Shown one piece after another: positions 6,338 through 14,129 of a stretch of 15,884 nucleotides of DNA; the first letter of the stretch is position 1; each line of letters starts with the position of its first letter. The position numbers and the translations under genes are program-made. Source of the stretch: SIAJ01 sp036266155 (lineage in GTDB: Bacteria; Planctomycetota; Planctomycetia; Gemmatales; Gemmataceae). The DNA lies in contig DATANR010000007.1 of the NCBI GenBank assembly GCA_036266155.1, forward strand, positions 1-15,884, given 5' to 3'. Under the pieces are notes generated by a model. That model made no database searches, was not told where the DNA came from, and was given only the letters and a program-made list of their open reading frames with translations.

Positions 6338-7780
6338 ATGCAACAGATTTACCTGGCCTGTCACCGGAAATCTCGCCGAATCGTTTTCTCCTGCGGGATC
6401 GCAATTTTCGCGATCTTGACGGGTTTCGGCTGCACGGAACGGCCGACGACCATCGATCCCCCCCCGGTTCGGCCGTATGCCGGTGTGTCGCTGAAGGTTG
6501 CGGCCGCCGACCCCGCCGATCGGGAGCTTCTGCGGCAGCTGGGCCGGTCGTGGGCCGTCCGCAACGGTGTCGACCTGCAAATCCTCGACGACCCGCGCGA
6601 CGGCGCTGCCGACGTCCAACTCATTCCGATGGCCGACCTGCCCCAATTGGCCAACGCCGGCGCCTTGGCCGAGCTGCCGACCGCGTTCAAGAGCCCGACG
6701 GACGCTTACCGCTGGGACGACATACTGCAACCTTACGCCGCCCGTCTGACGAACTGGCGCGATCGAACCTATGCCTTGCCGGTCATCGGCGAGGGACTGG
6801 TGCTCGCCTTTCGCAACGACATCTTTGACGGCAAAGACGGTCGGCCGCTGCCGCCGACGACGTGGGAGGAGTTGCGCGATGCCGGCAACGTCTACGGTTT
6901 GCCGCCGGTGCCGGCCGGTGCGGAACGGCTTCAAACCGAGTTCTTCGCCGCCGCCGCGTGCTACGACCGCCCGGCCGTTGGCCGGAACGCGGGCGTCGAC
7001 GTGCTCCGCGAGCGCGAGGCGTTCTTTACCTTTCAAATCGACATGAAGTCGGGCGACCCTCGCCTGGATACGCCGGCATTCGTCCATGTCGCCAACCTGT
7101 TCGCCGGCATGAAGAAGCGGAGCAAACTTCTCGATGCGGCCGCGGCTTTTCGCGCCGGCGAAACCAATGTTGGCATCCTCTCGCTGGCGGAGTTGGGCCG
7201 TGTCGGGCCGGAGATTGCGGACAAGCTCGGCATCGCGGCCCTGCCGGGGTCCCGTTTCACCTTTGATGCCAAAGGCGAGCAAATGCCCACGGTGCGCGAC
7301 GCCGTCAACCGCGTCCCCTACCTCGGCTATGCCGGTCGCGTGGGCGTCGTCTCGGCCCGCTGCACCGCACCGGAAGCCGCGTGGAACTTCCTTGTCGATG
7401 CCGGCCTGCCCGAGCGCAACGCCCTCGACCTGATCGCCGACGCACGCTGGGGCGCCGGCGCATATCGATCGTCGCAGCTCGATGGCAAGTCGCGTTCACG
7501 CTGGTACGTCTATGGCCTCTCCGCATCGGAAACCGAACGGCTGACGAACGCCCTGCGCGACAACCTCGGCCTCGGCACGCAGAACTACCGCATTCGACTG
7601 CGCACACCCAATCACAACGAATTGGACGCGGCCCTCGACGCCGACTTGCGTGCAACTCTGACCGGCAAAGAGCCCGTCGAAGCCGGCATGAAGAAGGCCA
7701 ATGCTGACTGGACCTCCATTATCGATCGGCAACCGCGACAGTCGTGGATTGACATCGCACGGCGAAGCTCGGGATTCTGA
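6338..7780 (+). CDS. Extracellular solute-binding protein, probable lipoprotein
   Basis: A 480-residue exported protein resembling family 1 (sugar-type) ABC solute-binding proteins. The N-terminus has a basic stretch (HRKSRR, 9-14), a hydrophobic core (15-30) and a candidate lipidation Cys32 in LTGFGC, although Gly rather than Leu at -3 makes the lipobox weak. Family-like signals include LPMADLPQL-type hinge text, RTYALPVIGEGLVLAFRND, PLPPTTWEEL and a late TNVGILSLAEL segment. It would bind an extracytoplasmic ligand whose identity cannot be read from the sequence. I chose the ATG at 6338; the in-frame GTG at 6308 would add ten residues before the basic region. No ABC permease or ATPase gene is adjacent, so it is either an orphan binding protein or works with components encoded elsewhere. 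Confidence 0.82.
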   Translation: MQQIYLACHRKSRRIVFSCGIAIFAILTGFGCTERPTTIDPPPVRPYAGVSLKVAAADPADRELLRQLGRSWAVRNGVDLQILDDPRDGAADVQLIPMADLPQLANAGALAELPTAFKSPTDAYRWDDILQPYAARLTNWRDRTYALPVIGEGLVLAFRNDIFDGKDGRPLPPTTWEELRDAGNVYGLPPVPAGAERLQTEFFAAAACYDRPAVGRNAGVDVLREREAFFTFQIDMKSGDPRLDTPAFVHVANLFAGMKKRSKLLDAAAAFRAGETNVGILSLAELGRVGPEIADKLGIAALPGSRFTFDAKGEQMPTVRDAVNRVPYLGYAGRVGVVSARCTAPEAAWNFLVDAGLPERNALDLIADARWGAGAYRSSQLDGKSRSRWYVYGLSASETERLTNALRDNLGLGTQNYRIRLRTPNHNELDAALDADLRATLTGKEPVEAGMKKANADWTSIIDRQPRQSWIDIARRSSGF

Positions 7781-7877
7781 CGCTGTTGAGCGTGTGTTCG
7801 TTCAGATCCTCGCGATGCGGTGAATTGCGCCGCGGCTTTCGTTCGGGTAGAGGCGGGCTAGCGGTCCGATGGCTTCA

Positions 7878-8114
7878 TTAGCGTAGCAGGACCATTTTGG
7901 TGACGACACCAAGCACAGCGATGAGTATGGCCATCAGCACCAGACCGCCGACCGCGGACGCGGCCCGCCAGTCGAATCGCAAGTCGCGGTCCGGCGGGTT
8001 GTCGTAGTCGAAGTAGTCCGCTCGATCCTGGTCCATGTCCACGAGTATGACCGGCTGGGCCGTCGGGGGCAAGCGGTCCTCGACCTCGACGCCCTCCCCA
8101 GACCGTCGCCACAA
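7878..8114 (-). CDS. Small single-span membrane protein, unknown function
   Basis: A frame of 78 residues with an acidic, Asp-rich soluble part (about 25-48, with DMDQDRADYFDYDN) followed by one hydrophobic C-terminal helix (about 52-77, with GLVLMAILIAVLGVV) and a final Arg. This would be a tail-anchored layout. The only early start is TTG at 8114; a GTG-Asp-ATG pair lies about 25 codons in and would keep most of the protein. An overlapping frame (7858-8112) is Gly/Arg-rich shadow. The sharp acidic-then-hydrophobic composition supports real coding. I do not recognise the family. It diverges from dapA. Confidence 0.55.
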   Translation of the reverse strand: MWRRSGEGVEVEDRLPPTAQPVILVDMDQDRADYFDYDNPPDRDLRFDWRAASAVGGLVLMAILIAVLGVVTKMVLLR

Positions 8115-8171
8115 CTCTAAGCCATCCCTAAAACCATCCCATCGCTAAGTTTCACTGTGAAAGAGTCTGTC

Positions 8172-9059
8172 ATGACGCGGGGAGAGCAGTTCGCCGGGCT
8201 GAGTGTCGCCATCGTGACGCCGTTTCGCAACGGCGAGGTCGATTACGATGAACTCGGCAAACTGGTGGACTGGCACGTCGAGCAGGGGACCGATTGCCTC
8301 GTGCCCGTCGGAACCACGGGCGAGTCGCCGACGCTCGATCACGAGGAGCACGAGCGCGTCATCGCCTCGGTCGTCGAACGCGCCCGCAAGCGCATCAAGG
8401 TCATGCCCGGCACCGGCTCGAACTCGACGCGCGAAGCGATTCGGCTCACCAAGTTCGCCAAGCGCGTCGGCGCCGACGGCGCGCTGAGCGTGGGGCCGTA
8501 TTACAACAAGCCGACGCAGGAAGGTTACTACCGCCACTTCGCCGCCATTGCTGAAGCAGTGGACCTGCCGATCTGCCTTTACAACATCCCCGGCCGCACC
8601 GGGTCGAACATCCTGCCGGAAACGATCGCGCGCATCGCGGAGAAGTGCCCGCAACTCGTCGCGGTCAAGGAAGCAACCGGCTCGCTCGATCAGGCCTCGC
8701 AGATCGCGGCGCTGTGCGACATCACGATCCTCTCTGGCGACGACTCGCTGACCTTGCCGCTCATGAGCATCGGCGGCCGCGGCGTCATCTCGGTCGTCGG
8801 CAACATTGTTCCGAGCGACATGAAGGCGCTCGTGACGGCATACGACAAGGGCAACACCGCGGAAGCCCTGCGCTGGCATCGCAAGCTGTTCCCGCTCTGC
8901 CGCGACATGCTCGGCGTGGCGACGAATCCGGTGCCGCTGAAAGCCGCCTTGGCCCTGCTCGGCCGCGGGACGGGCGAGTTGCGTCTGCCGATGACGCCCC
9001 TCGACGACGCCGGCCGCGAGAAGGTCCGAAAAACCCTCGTACAGTACGGGCTTCTGTGA
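8172..9059 (+). CDS. dapA: 4-hydroxy-tetrahydrodipicolinate synthase DapA
   Basis: A 295-residue TIM-barrel aldolase that condenses pyruvate with aspartate semialdehyde, the first committed step to diaminopimelate and lysine. The family signature GTTGES includes Thr48 and Thr49, SVGPYYNKPTQEG has Tyr111, YNIPGRTG has Tyr137 and Arg142, and VAVKEATG carries the Schiff-base Lys166. The whole proton-relay set is present and the length is normal. The start is ATG 8172, with a weak AAAGAG 7 nt upstream; an in-frame GTG at 8157 would add MKESV. DapA, N-acetylneuraminate lyase and other aldolases of this superfamily look alike, but the GTTGES/PGRT combination and the length favour DapA. No other lysine-pathway gene is nearby. 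Confidence 0.95.
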   Translation: MTRGEQFAGLSVAIVTPFRNGEVDYDELGKLVDWHVEQGTDCLVPVGTTGESPTLDHEEHERVIASVVERARKRIKVMPGTGSNSTREAIRLTKFAKRVGADGALSVGPYYNKPTQEGYYRHFAAIAEAVDLPICLYNIPGRTGSNILPETIARIAEKCPQLVAVKEATGSLDQASQIAALCDITILSGDDSLTLPLMSIGGRGVISVVGNIVPSDMKALVTAYDKGNTAEALRWHRKLFPLCRDMLGVATNPVPLKAALALLGRGTGELRLPMTPLDDAGREKVRKTLVQYGLL

Positions 9060-9083
9060 TATGTTTGTGTAAAGAGAACCACG

Positions 9084-9230
9084 GATCACACCGAAGACGC
9101 GGATTAGACAAAAGTCACAGCTGTTTTTGATTTGTCTTCGGTGTAACCAATGGTTCACGTCCCCGCCTGAGAATATCCCCCGCCTGCCGGACCCACCGCC
9201 TTTTGTCTTATCCGTGTCTTCGGTGTGATC
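9084..9230. repeat. 31-bp imperfect inverted repeat flanking an 85-bp spacer
   Basis: The arm at 9084-9114 (GATCACACCGAAGACG... to ...GACAAAAG) matches the reverse complement of 9200-9230 at 29 of 31 positions. A partial third copy of the right arm (TTTGTC then TTCGGTGT) sits inside at about 9131-9144. An 11-bp direct repeat, GCCTGAGAATA, occurs at 9165-9175 and 9247-9257, so the right end also looks like a degenerate duplication of about 82 bp. There is no coding capacity inside. It fills the gap between dapA and the DUF1501 gene. Confidence 0.75.
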
Positions 9231-9260
9231 GGTGATTGATCGACCTGCCTGAGAATACCT

Positions 9261-10559
9261 ATGCTCGATTTCGTTGATCGCCGGACCATCCTCCGTGTGG
9301 GCACGCTCGCACTGGGTGGTTTGAGCTTACCCGATTTGTTGCGACTGCGAGCAATGGGTGGGCAATCGGCCGCCGGGCGCAAAAAGTCAGTCATCCTGAT
9401 CTGGCAAGCGGGCGGGCCATCGCATATCGACATGTATGACCTCAAGCCGGATGCGCCGGCCGAGGTGCGTGGCGACTTCAAGCCGATCGACACCAATGTG
9501 CCCGGCATCCGCATCGGTGAGCATCTGCCGCGGCAAGCCAAGATCTTCGACAAGCTGTCAGTGGTTCGTTCCGCGTGCCACACAAATGCCGGGCATGGCA
9601 TGGGTTCGCAATGGATGCTCACGGGCTATCAGCCGACGATCGAGGTCAATGACAACATCTACCCGTCGTGCGGTTCCGTCGTCGCCAAGATGAACGGGCC
9701 AAATGAGCCCGGCCTGCCGGCTTACGTCAACCTGCCGCGCGCGATCAATCTCGGCAAGGCGGCCTACCTGGGCGCGGCATTCAATCCGTTTGCACCGGAT
9801 AGCGATCCCAATGTCGACGGCTTCCAGGTGCGCAATCTCAAACTGCCCGGCCGCGTACCGGCTGACCGCCTGGAACGGCGGAAGGACCTTTTGCACAGTC
9901 TCGACACGGTGCGCCGCGATATCGACACCAAGGGTGATCTCTATGGCCTCGACACCTTTTATCGCGACGGCCTGGAGATGGTGACCGACACAAAGGCGCA
10001 GAAAGCCTTCGACGTCGTCAAGGAATCGCTCTCGCTCCGCGACAAATACGGCCGCAACGATCTCGGCCAGAGTTGCCTGCTGGCCCGTCGACTTGTCGAA
10101 TCGGGCGTGACGTATGTGACTGTCCAGGCTGGCGGCGGGTGGGACACGCACGGCAACAATTTCCGCGAGTTGAAGGACAAGCTGCTGCCGAAGTTTGATC
10201 AAGCGTTGACGGCGCTCGTGAGCGATCTGTTTGATCGCGGCCTGCAAGATGACGTGCTCGTAATGTGTACCGGCGAATTCGGCCGCACGCCGAAGATCAA
10301 CAAGGACGCCGGCCGCGACCACTGGCCGGGCGCGATGTCGGTGCTCTACGCCGGCGGCGGTCTCAAGATGGGCCAGGCGATTGGCACGACCAATGCCCTC
10401 GGCGAATATCCGACCAGCAAGCCGTACACTCCCGGCTGCGTCCTAAGCACGATGTACCACGTCCTCGGTATCGATCACAAACACGCGTTCATGGACCAAG
10501 CCCAGCGGCCGATGCCGATCCTGGCCGAGGGCGAGCCAATTGCGGAGTTGGTGGGATAA
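9261..10559 (+). CDS. DUF1501 family protein (alkaline-phosphatase-like fold), Tat-type signal
   Basis: A 432-residue protein typical of the DUF1501 family expanded in Planctomycetota. The N-terminus VDRRTILRVG followed by a hydrophobic stretch resembles a twin-arginine export signal. Conserved blocks are WQAGGPSHID (48-57), CHTNAGHGMGSQ (106-117), GGWDTH (292-297), GEFGRTP (338-344) and GRDHWPG (351-357). The His/Asp pattern suggests a metal site of the alkaline phosphatase/sulfatase superfamily, but no reaction has been established that I can name with confidence. It starts with ATG at 9261. Most relatives are encoded beside a DUF1549/DUF1553 cytochrome-type partner; none is present on either side here. 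Confidence 0.92.
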   Translation: MLDFVDRRTILRVGTLALGGLSLPDLLRLRAMGGQSAAGRKKSVILIWQAGGPSHIDMYDLKPDAPAEVRGDFKPIDTNVPGIRIGEHLPRQAKIFDKLSVVRSACHTNAGHGMGSQWMLTGYQPTIEVNDNIYPSCGSVVAKMNGPNEPGLPAYVNLPRAINLGKAAYLGAAFNPFAPDSDPNVDGFQVRNLKLPGRVPADRLERRKDLLHSLDTVRRDIDTKGDLYGLDTFYRDGLEMVTDTKAQKAFDVVKESLSLRDKYGRNDLGQSCLLARRLVESGVTYVTVQAGGGWDTHGNNFRELKDKLLPKFDQALTALVSDLFDRGLQDDVLVMCTGEFGRTPKINKDAGRDHWPGAMSVLYAGGGLKMGQAIGTTNALGEYPTSKPYTPGCVLSTMYHVLGIDHKHAFMDQAQRPMPILAEGEPIAELVG

Positions 10560-10578
10560 GTGAACCAAAGCGAAGATT

Positions 10579-10659
10579 AGGCGGAGACCGAAGCGTAGCG
10601 AGGGCGACGCCGCCATTATCATTAGCGGCGTCGCCCTCGCTACGCTTCGGTCTCCGCCT
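10579..10659. terminator. Perfect 35-bp stem, 11-nt loop, between convergent genes
   Basis: Positions 10579-10613 (AGGCGGAGACCG... to ...GACGCCGC) are exactly complementary to 10625-10659, with the loop CATTATCATTA at 10614-10624. It lies 19 bp after the DUF1501 stop and 10 bp after the convergent stop of the sigma factor gene. There are no T-runs, so it is not a canonical intrinsic terminator. A stem of this length would still form in transcripts from either side and could end or protect them. Confidence 0.75.
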
Positions 10660-10669
10660 CACCAAGACG

Positions 10670-11308
10670 TCATAAACCCGGTAATCCCTTCACGACCCTC
10701 GCGAATCGCGCCAGCGCCCGGACATAGCGATTGTTCGCCGCCGTCCGGCTTAGCCCCAAGACGGCAGCCACTTCATCATTCGTGAGTTGTTCAAAATAAC
10801 GCAGCACCAGCACTTCGCGATCCGCTGTCGACAGATCATCGAGCGCTTCTTGCACCATACGGCGTGTTTCCTTGCGAATCGCCGCGTCGGTCACCGGCGT
10901 CAGCTTGCCCAGGAGCAAGTTCGCCAGGTGCACGCTCGATGCACCCGGTCCGCCGCCGCGATCGATGGAATACTCACGACTGACGGCGCGTTTCTGAGCG
11001 CCGATGTGGTGGCGATGCAGGTCGATCAACCGCTGGACCGCGAGATTGCGCAGCCACAAATAAAAGGGAACCGCCGGGTCGTCCGCGTATTCCGCCAGGC
11101 GGCCGGCGAAGACGAGGTAGACCTCTTGCAGCACGTCCGCCTCGTCGATGCGGCCGCGCAGGCGGTCGTCGAGGCGCACCCGCACGACCGACTTCAAGCG
11201 ATCGCGGTGCTGGGCAAACAGGTCGACCCGGGCCGCGTCGTCGCCATCGGCGGCGCGGCGAATCAGGTCTTCGAGTTCCGGCGGGTTCGGGGAAAGCACG
11301 GTAATCAT
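10670..11308 (-). CDS. ECF-type RNA polymerase sigma factor
   Basis: A 212-residue sigma factor. Region 2 (about 30-105) has DEADVLQEVYLVFAGRL for core RNA polymerase contact and FYLWLRNLAVQRLIDLHR for the -10 recognition part. Region 4 (about 150-205) has LSTADREVLVLRYFEQLTNDEVAAVLGLS, the helix-turn-helix for the -35 element. The two are joined by a basic linker. There is no region 1 or 3, which defines the ECF group, and the layout matches the short sigma factors common in Planctomycetota. ATG 11308 was chosen; upstream extension runs into kynB and has an Arg/Cys-rich, unlikely composition. No anti-sigma factor or Ser/Thr kinase gene is adjacent. It follows kynB by 67 nt on the same strand and could be co-transcribed. 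Confidence 0.9.
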   Translation of the reverse strand: MITVLSPNPPELEDLIRRAADGDDAARVDLFAQHRDRLKSVVRVRLDDRLRGRIDEADVLQEVYLVFAGRLAEYADDPAVPFYLWLRNLAVQRLIDLHRHHIGAQKRAVSREYSIDRGGGPGASSVHLANLLLGKLTPVTDAAIRKETRRMVQEALDDLSTADREVLVLRYFEQLTNDEVAAVLGLSRTAANNRYVRALARFARVVKGLPGL

Positions 11309-11375
11309 CAGACCAATTCCGCAGGTCGACGGCAACCATCCACACCGATTTTCAAACGGATTGCCCGGTAGAACA

Positions 11376-12005
11376 CTACAACCGGCGCAGTACCGCGCGC
11401 ATTGGCGACCCATCCGCGCCAACCATCTTCAACGGCAACCCAATGAACTCGTATCGCCCCTTTGGCACATCCGCGAGCCAGAGTCCTTCGACAATCGTGA
11501 TGCCGCGGCGGCCGAGAGCATGATGATTGTCGAGCGTTTTCGAGTCGAGTGCATCGACCGACGGCAAGTCGACGCCAATCAGCCGCACGCCGCGATCCGC
11601 GAGCCAATCGGGCAAGTCGGTCTCCATCACGGGGATCGCATCGGGAAAACGCGATGTGTCGGGCCAGCCGCCGGTGTGGAACATTACGCGCGGTGTGCTT
11701 GTGAAATCGAGCCCTTCTAATTGTTGACGCCAGTTCGGCAGGCCGCGCACATCGACGATCCAGGCTGGCCCCATGAAGAGATTGAGCGGCAATTGTTCGA
11801 CAGTGGCTCCCGCGTTGTCAAAATGAAAAGGAGCATCGCAGTGCGTGGCCGTGTGAACGCTCGACTGGATCGAACCGACGTTGACGCTCGCACCGGTAGC
11901 GATGGTCCAGCCGAGTCGAAAGGCGAAGGGCACATCGCCTGGCCAGCAGGCGGTGTTGGCGTCGAGCGGCCGCGAGATGTCGATGAGTTCAGGTGACGGG
12001 GCCAT
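11376..12005 (-). CDS. kynB: Kynurenine formamidase KynB (cyclase family)
   Basis: A 209-residue metal-dependent hydrolase that converts N-formyl-L-kynurenine to L-kynurenine and formate. The cyclase-family signature HTATHCDAPFH gives likely metal ligands His51, His55 and Asp57 plus His61. Other KynB-like blocks are IDISRPLDANTACWPGD near the start, GVDLPSVDALDSKTLDNHHAL in the middle and ITIVEGLWLADVP later. Length is normal for KynB (about 205-215). It starts at ATG 12005, inside the last 17 nt of kynU, which indicates coupled translation and supports the specific KynB call over other cyclase-family enzymes. No tryptophan 2,3-dioxygenase gene (kynA) is in the window, so the first pathway step must be encoded elsewhere or the substrate is imported. 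Confidence 0.93.
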   Translation of the reverse strand: MAPSPELIDISRPLDANTACWPGDVPFAFRLGWTIATGASVNVGSIQSSVHTATHCDAPFHFDNAGATVEQLPLNLFMGPAWIVDVRGLPNWRQQLEGLDFTSTPRVMFHTGGWPDTSRFPDAIPVMETDLPDWLADRGVRLIGVDLPSVDALDSKTLDNHHALGRRGITIVEGLWLADVPKGRYEFIGLPLKMVGADGSPMRAVLRRL

Positions 12006-13248
12006 TGCGTTCCGATAGCTGTTCGTGGGCGTTGGTGGTCAGGATCTCTTCGAGAATGTCGATGGCCTTCGCACATTCGGCAAACGACGTGTACAACGGC
12101 GACGGAGCGAGACGCAGTAGATCCGGTGGACGATAGTCGGGGATCACGCCGCGTGAACGCAGAGCCCGCGACAGCTTGCGGGCCGATGGGTGCGACAGCG
12201 TGATATGGCCGCCACGCTGTGCGTCGTCCTCCGGAGTGACGACTTCAATTCCGAAATGAGCGAGCCGACGAAGTAACGCGCGCAGGATTCGTGTCTGATC
12301 GAGCGACTTCGTTCGGATCGCTTGCAGCCCCGCGCGATTCACCAGTTTCATGGCTCCAACGACGGGCGCCAGGCTGAGAATGTGCGGGGTTCCAATTAGG
12401 AATCGGCCCGCGTCGTCCGCGGGTAGAATTGTTGCCGCCATCTCGAATTGTCGGTCCGGATCGCTGCCAAACCAACCGGCCAAGCCGGGCATGGCCTCGC
12501 GGAAACCGGGCTCAACGTAGAACCATCCGACGGAGCCGGGGCCGCCGTTGAGCCATTTGTAAGTGCATCCGAACGCCGCGTCGATTTCGTCGGCACGTAA
12601 CCGATGAGGAACGACACCCGCGGAGTGCGAACAGTCCCACAAGATCGCGACGCCGCGCTTGCGTGCCTCCCAGGTCATACTCTTCATGTCGAGAAGTTGC
12701 CCGGTCCGATAGACGACCGACGGCAACACAGCCAGTCCGACGCCATCATCCATTGCCGCGAGCAGGTCGGCGGTGTCAAGTCGATGGCCGCGATAGGGTA
12801 CGACGACGAGATCCGCCGCCGGATCGCGGCCGCGAAGCCGCAAATGGCTGTCAATTGCATACCGATCCGAAGGAAAACACCATTCGTCGATCAGGATCTT
12901 CGGATATGGCCCTCCGGGATCGTAATAAGTCGCCAGAAGTTGATGCAGATTGACCGTCGTCGATTGCCCAACCATCACATCCGCGGCTTCAGCGCCCAGG
13001 ATCGTCGCGAGCATCCGGCTTGCCTTGCGCGACATGTCGAACCACGGCTCCGGGCCATCGGTCCAGCCAAGAATGCCTCTCGCACGCCACGATTCGACCG
13101 CTTCGTAAAGTGCCGCCTCGGCCGGCTTGCACAGGAGGCCGAGGGAGTTGCCATCGAGGTAAATCGCATCCGGCAACTTGTAGAACTCGCCTGCGAAATC
13201 CGCCAAGGCATCAAAGCTATCGGCATCAGAAATCGTCATGTGTGCCAT
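11989..13248 (-). CDS. kynU: Kynureninase KynU
   Basis: A 419-residue pyridoxal-phosphate enzyme that hydrolyses L-kynurenine to anthranilate and L-alanine. The N-terminal LDGNSLGLL (31-39), the cofactor-phosphate region MVGQSTTVNLHQLL (92-105), WDCSHSAG with Asp205 for the pyridine nitrogen, and FGCTYKWLNGGPGS with the Schiff-base Lys231 all match kynureninase and separate it from cysteine desulfurases. I chose ATG 13248 (GGTGG a few bases upstream); ATG 13239 is a near alternative, and the longest frame begins with TTG at 13311. It is first in the kynU-kynB-sigma run and diverges from the amidohydrolase-like gene across about 60 bp. Confidence 0.96.
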   Translation of the reverse strand: MAHMTISDADSFDALADFAGEFYKLPDAIYLDGNSLGLLCKPAEAALYEAVESWRARGILGWTDGPEPWFDMSRKASRMLATILGAEAADVMVGQSTTVNLHQLLATYYDPGGPYPKILIDEWCFPSDRYAIDSHLRLRGRDPAADLVVVPYRGHRLDTADLLAAMDDGVGLAVLPSVVYRTGQLLDMKSMTWEARKRGVAILWDCSHSAGVVPHRLRADEIDAAFGCTYKWLNGGPGSVGWFYVEPGFREAMPGLAGWFGSDPDRQFEMAATILPADDAGRFLIGTPHILSLAPVVGAMKLVNRAGLQAIRTKSLDQTRILRALLRRLAHFGIEVVTPEDDAQRGGHITLSHPSARKLSRALRSRGVIPDYRPPDLLRLAPSPLYTSFAECAKAIDILEEILTTNAHEQLSERNGPVT

Positions 13249-13310
13249 GCGGCCACCGTGCGACGCAAGCGGATCGGAATAGACTTTGTCATATCGCACA
13301 CGCGGAACCA

Positions 13311-14129
13311 ATGCGAATGCTCCGACTGTTTACGCTTCTGATCGTCGCTCTGCCCGCCTTCGGCCAAGACAAGCCGCAGACACCGGAGACGCTCATCACC
13401 ATTCGCAAGGGCACGCTCCCCATCATCATCTCCGCACCGCACGGCGGCCGCACGCCGCTTGCGGCCGTAGCGGAACGACGTGGCCACGGCGTCGACAAGT
13501 TCGTCGTCGTCCTCGATGGCAACACGGCCGAGTTGGCCGACAAGCTCTTCACACAAATCGAAAAGAAGATGGGCGGCAAACCATACCTGGTCGTCGCCCA
13601 TTTCGAGCGGAAGTTCATCGACGTGAACCGCCCGGCCGACGGCGCCTACGAGGACGCGAAAGCCAAGCCGTTCTACGATGCGTACCACAAGGCACTGGCC
13701 GAGTTCAGCAAGGAAGTGCAGAAGGACTGGGGCCGAGGCTTGTTGCTCGACATCCACGGCCAAGGCGCCGATGCCGATGCCGTCTTTCGCGGGACCGCCA
13801 ACGGCACGACGGTGAAAGCGCTGACCGATCGTTTCGGCAAGACCGCGCTTACAGGGCCGAAGAGCATCCTGGGTCAGCTCGACAAGCAAGGCTTCAAGGT
13901 GATCCCGGCGAATGATTCGACCGAAAAGGAAGACTCACGCTTCAACGGCGGCCACACGGTGCGGACCTATGGCAGTCACGACGGGCAAGCAATCGATGCC
14001 ATTCAACTGGAACTCGGCGGCAAGTTCCGGGCGAAAGCGAACCTCGACGACGCGGCCGGCAAGATCGCGGACGCGGTGCAGGTGTTCGCGAAGGAGTATC
14101 TGCCGGCCGAGAAGCGGAAGGAAAAGTAA
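13311..14129 (+). CDS. Secreted N-formylglutamate amidohydrolase-like protein
   Basis: A 272-residue protein with a short N-terminal signal peptide (hydrophobic 4-15, likely cleavage after AFG before QD). The mature part fits the N-formylglutamate amidohydrolase fold (zinc amidohydrolases related to HutG). It has SAPHGG with His44, FERKFIDVNR with Asp104 and Arg107, LLDIHGQG with Asp147 and His149, a NGGHT loop (212-216) and IQLELGG with Glu234. The cytoplasmic HutG acts in histidine degradation. Export of this one suggests a different extracytoplasmic N-acyl amino acid or peptide substrate, which is inference. ATG 13311 gives a clean signal peptide; the longer upstream frame is antisense to kynU. 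Its TAA overlaps the next ATG as TAATG. Confidence 0.85.
   Translation: MRMLRLFTLLIVALPAFGQDKPQTPETLITIRKGTLPIIISAPHGGRTPLAAVAERRGHGVDKFVVVLDGNTAELADKLFTQIEKKMGGKPYLVVAHFERKFIDVNRPADGAYEDAKAKPFYDAYHKALAEFSKEVQKDWGRGLLLDIHGQGADADAVFRGTANGTTVKALTDRFGKTALTGPKSILGQLDKQGFKVIPANDSTEKEDSRFNGGHTVRTYGSHDGQAIDAIQLELGGKFRAKANLDDAAGKIADAVQVFAKEYLPAEKRKEK

Noticed and set aside
6178..6828. 216-codon plus-strand frame before the solute-binding protein
   Set aside because: It overlaps that gene in another frame, is Arg/Pro-rich and has no recognisable domain.
8145..9158. 337-codon minus-strand frame opposite dapA
   Set aside because: DapA has every catalytic residue on the plus strand; the opposite frame is Arg/His/Asp-rich shadow.
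9558..10322. 254-codon minus-strand frame opposite the DUF1501 gene
   Set aside because: It is a shadow of a well-supported gene with no independent motif.
11368..11379. GTAG/CTAC mini-palindrome at the kynB stop
   Set aside because: Four base pairs around a 4-nt loop is expected by chance and too weak to call a terminator.
11309..11422. Extended N-terminus of the ECF sigma factor
   Set aside because: The extra 38 residues are Cys/Arg/Gly-rich, run into kynB, and are not part of sigma region 2. ATG 11308 gives a normal ECF length.
13020..13310. 97-residue N-terminal extension of the amidohydrolase-like protein
   Set aside because: It is antisense to kynU, Arg/His/Pro-rich, and would bury the clear signal peptide beginning at 13311.
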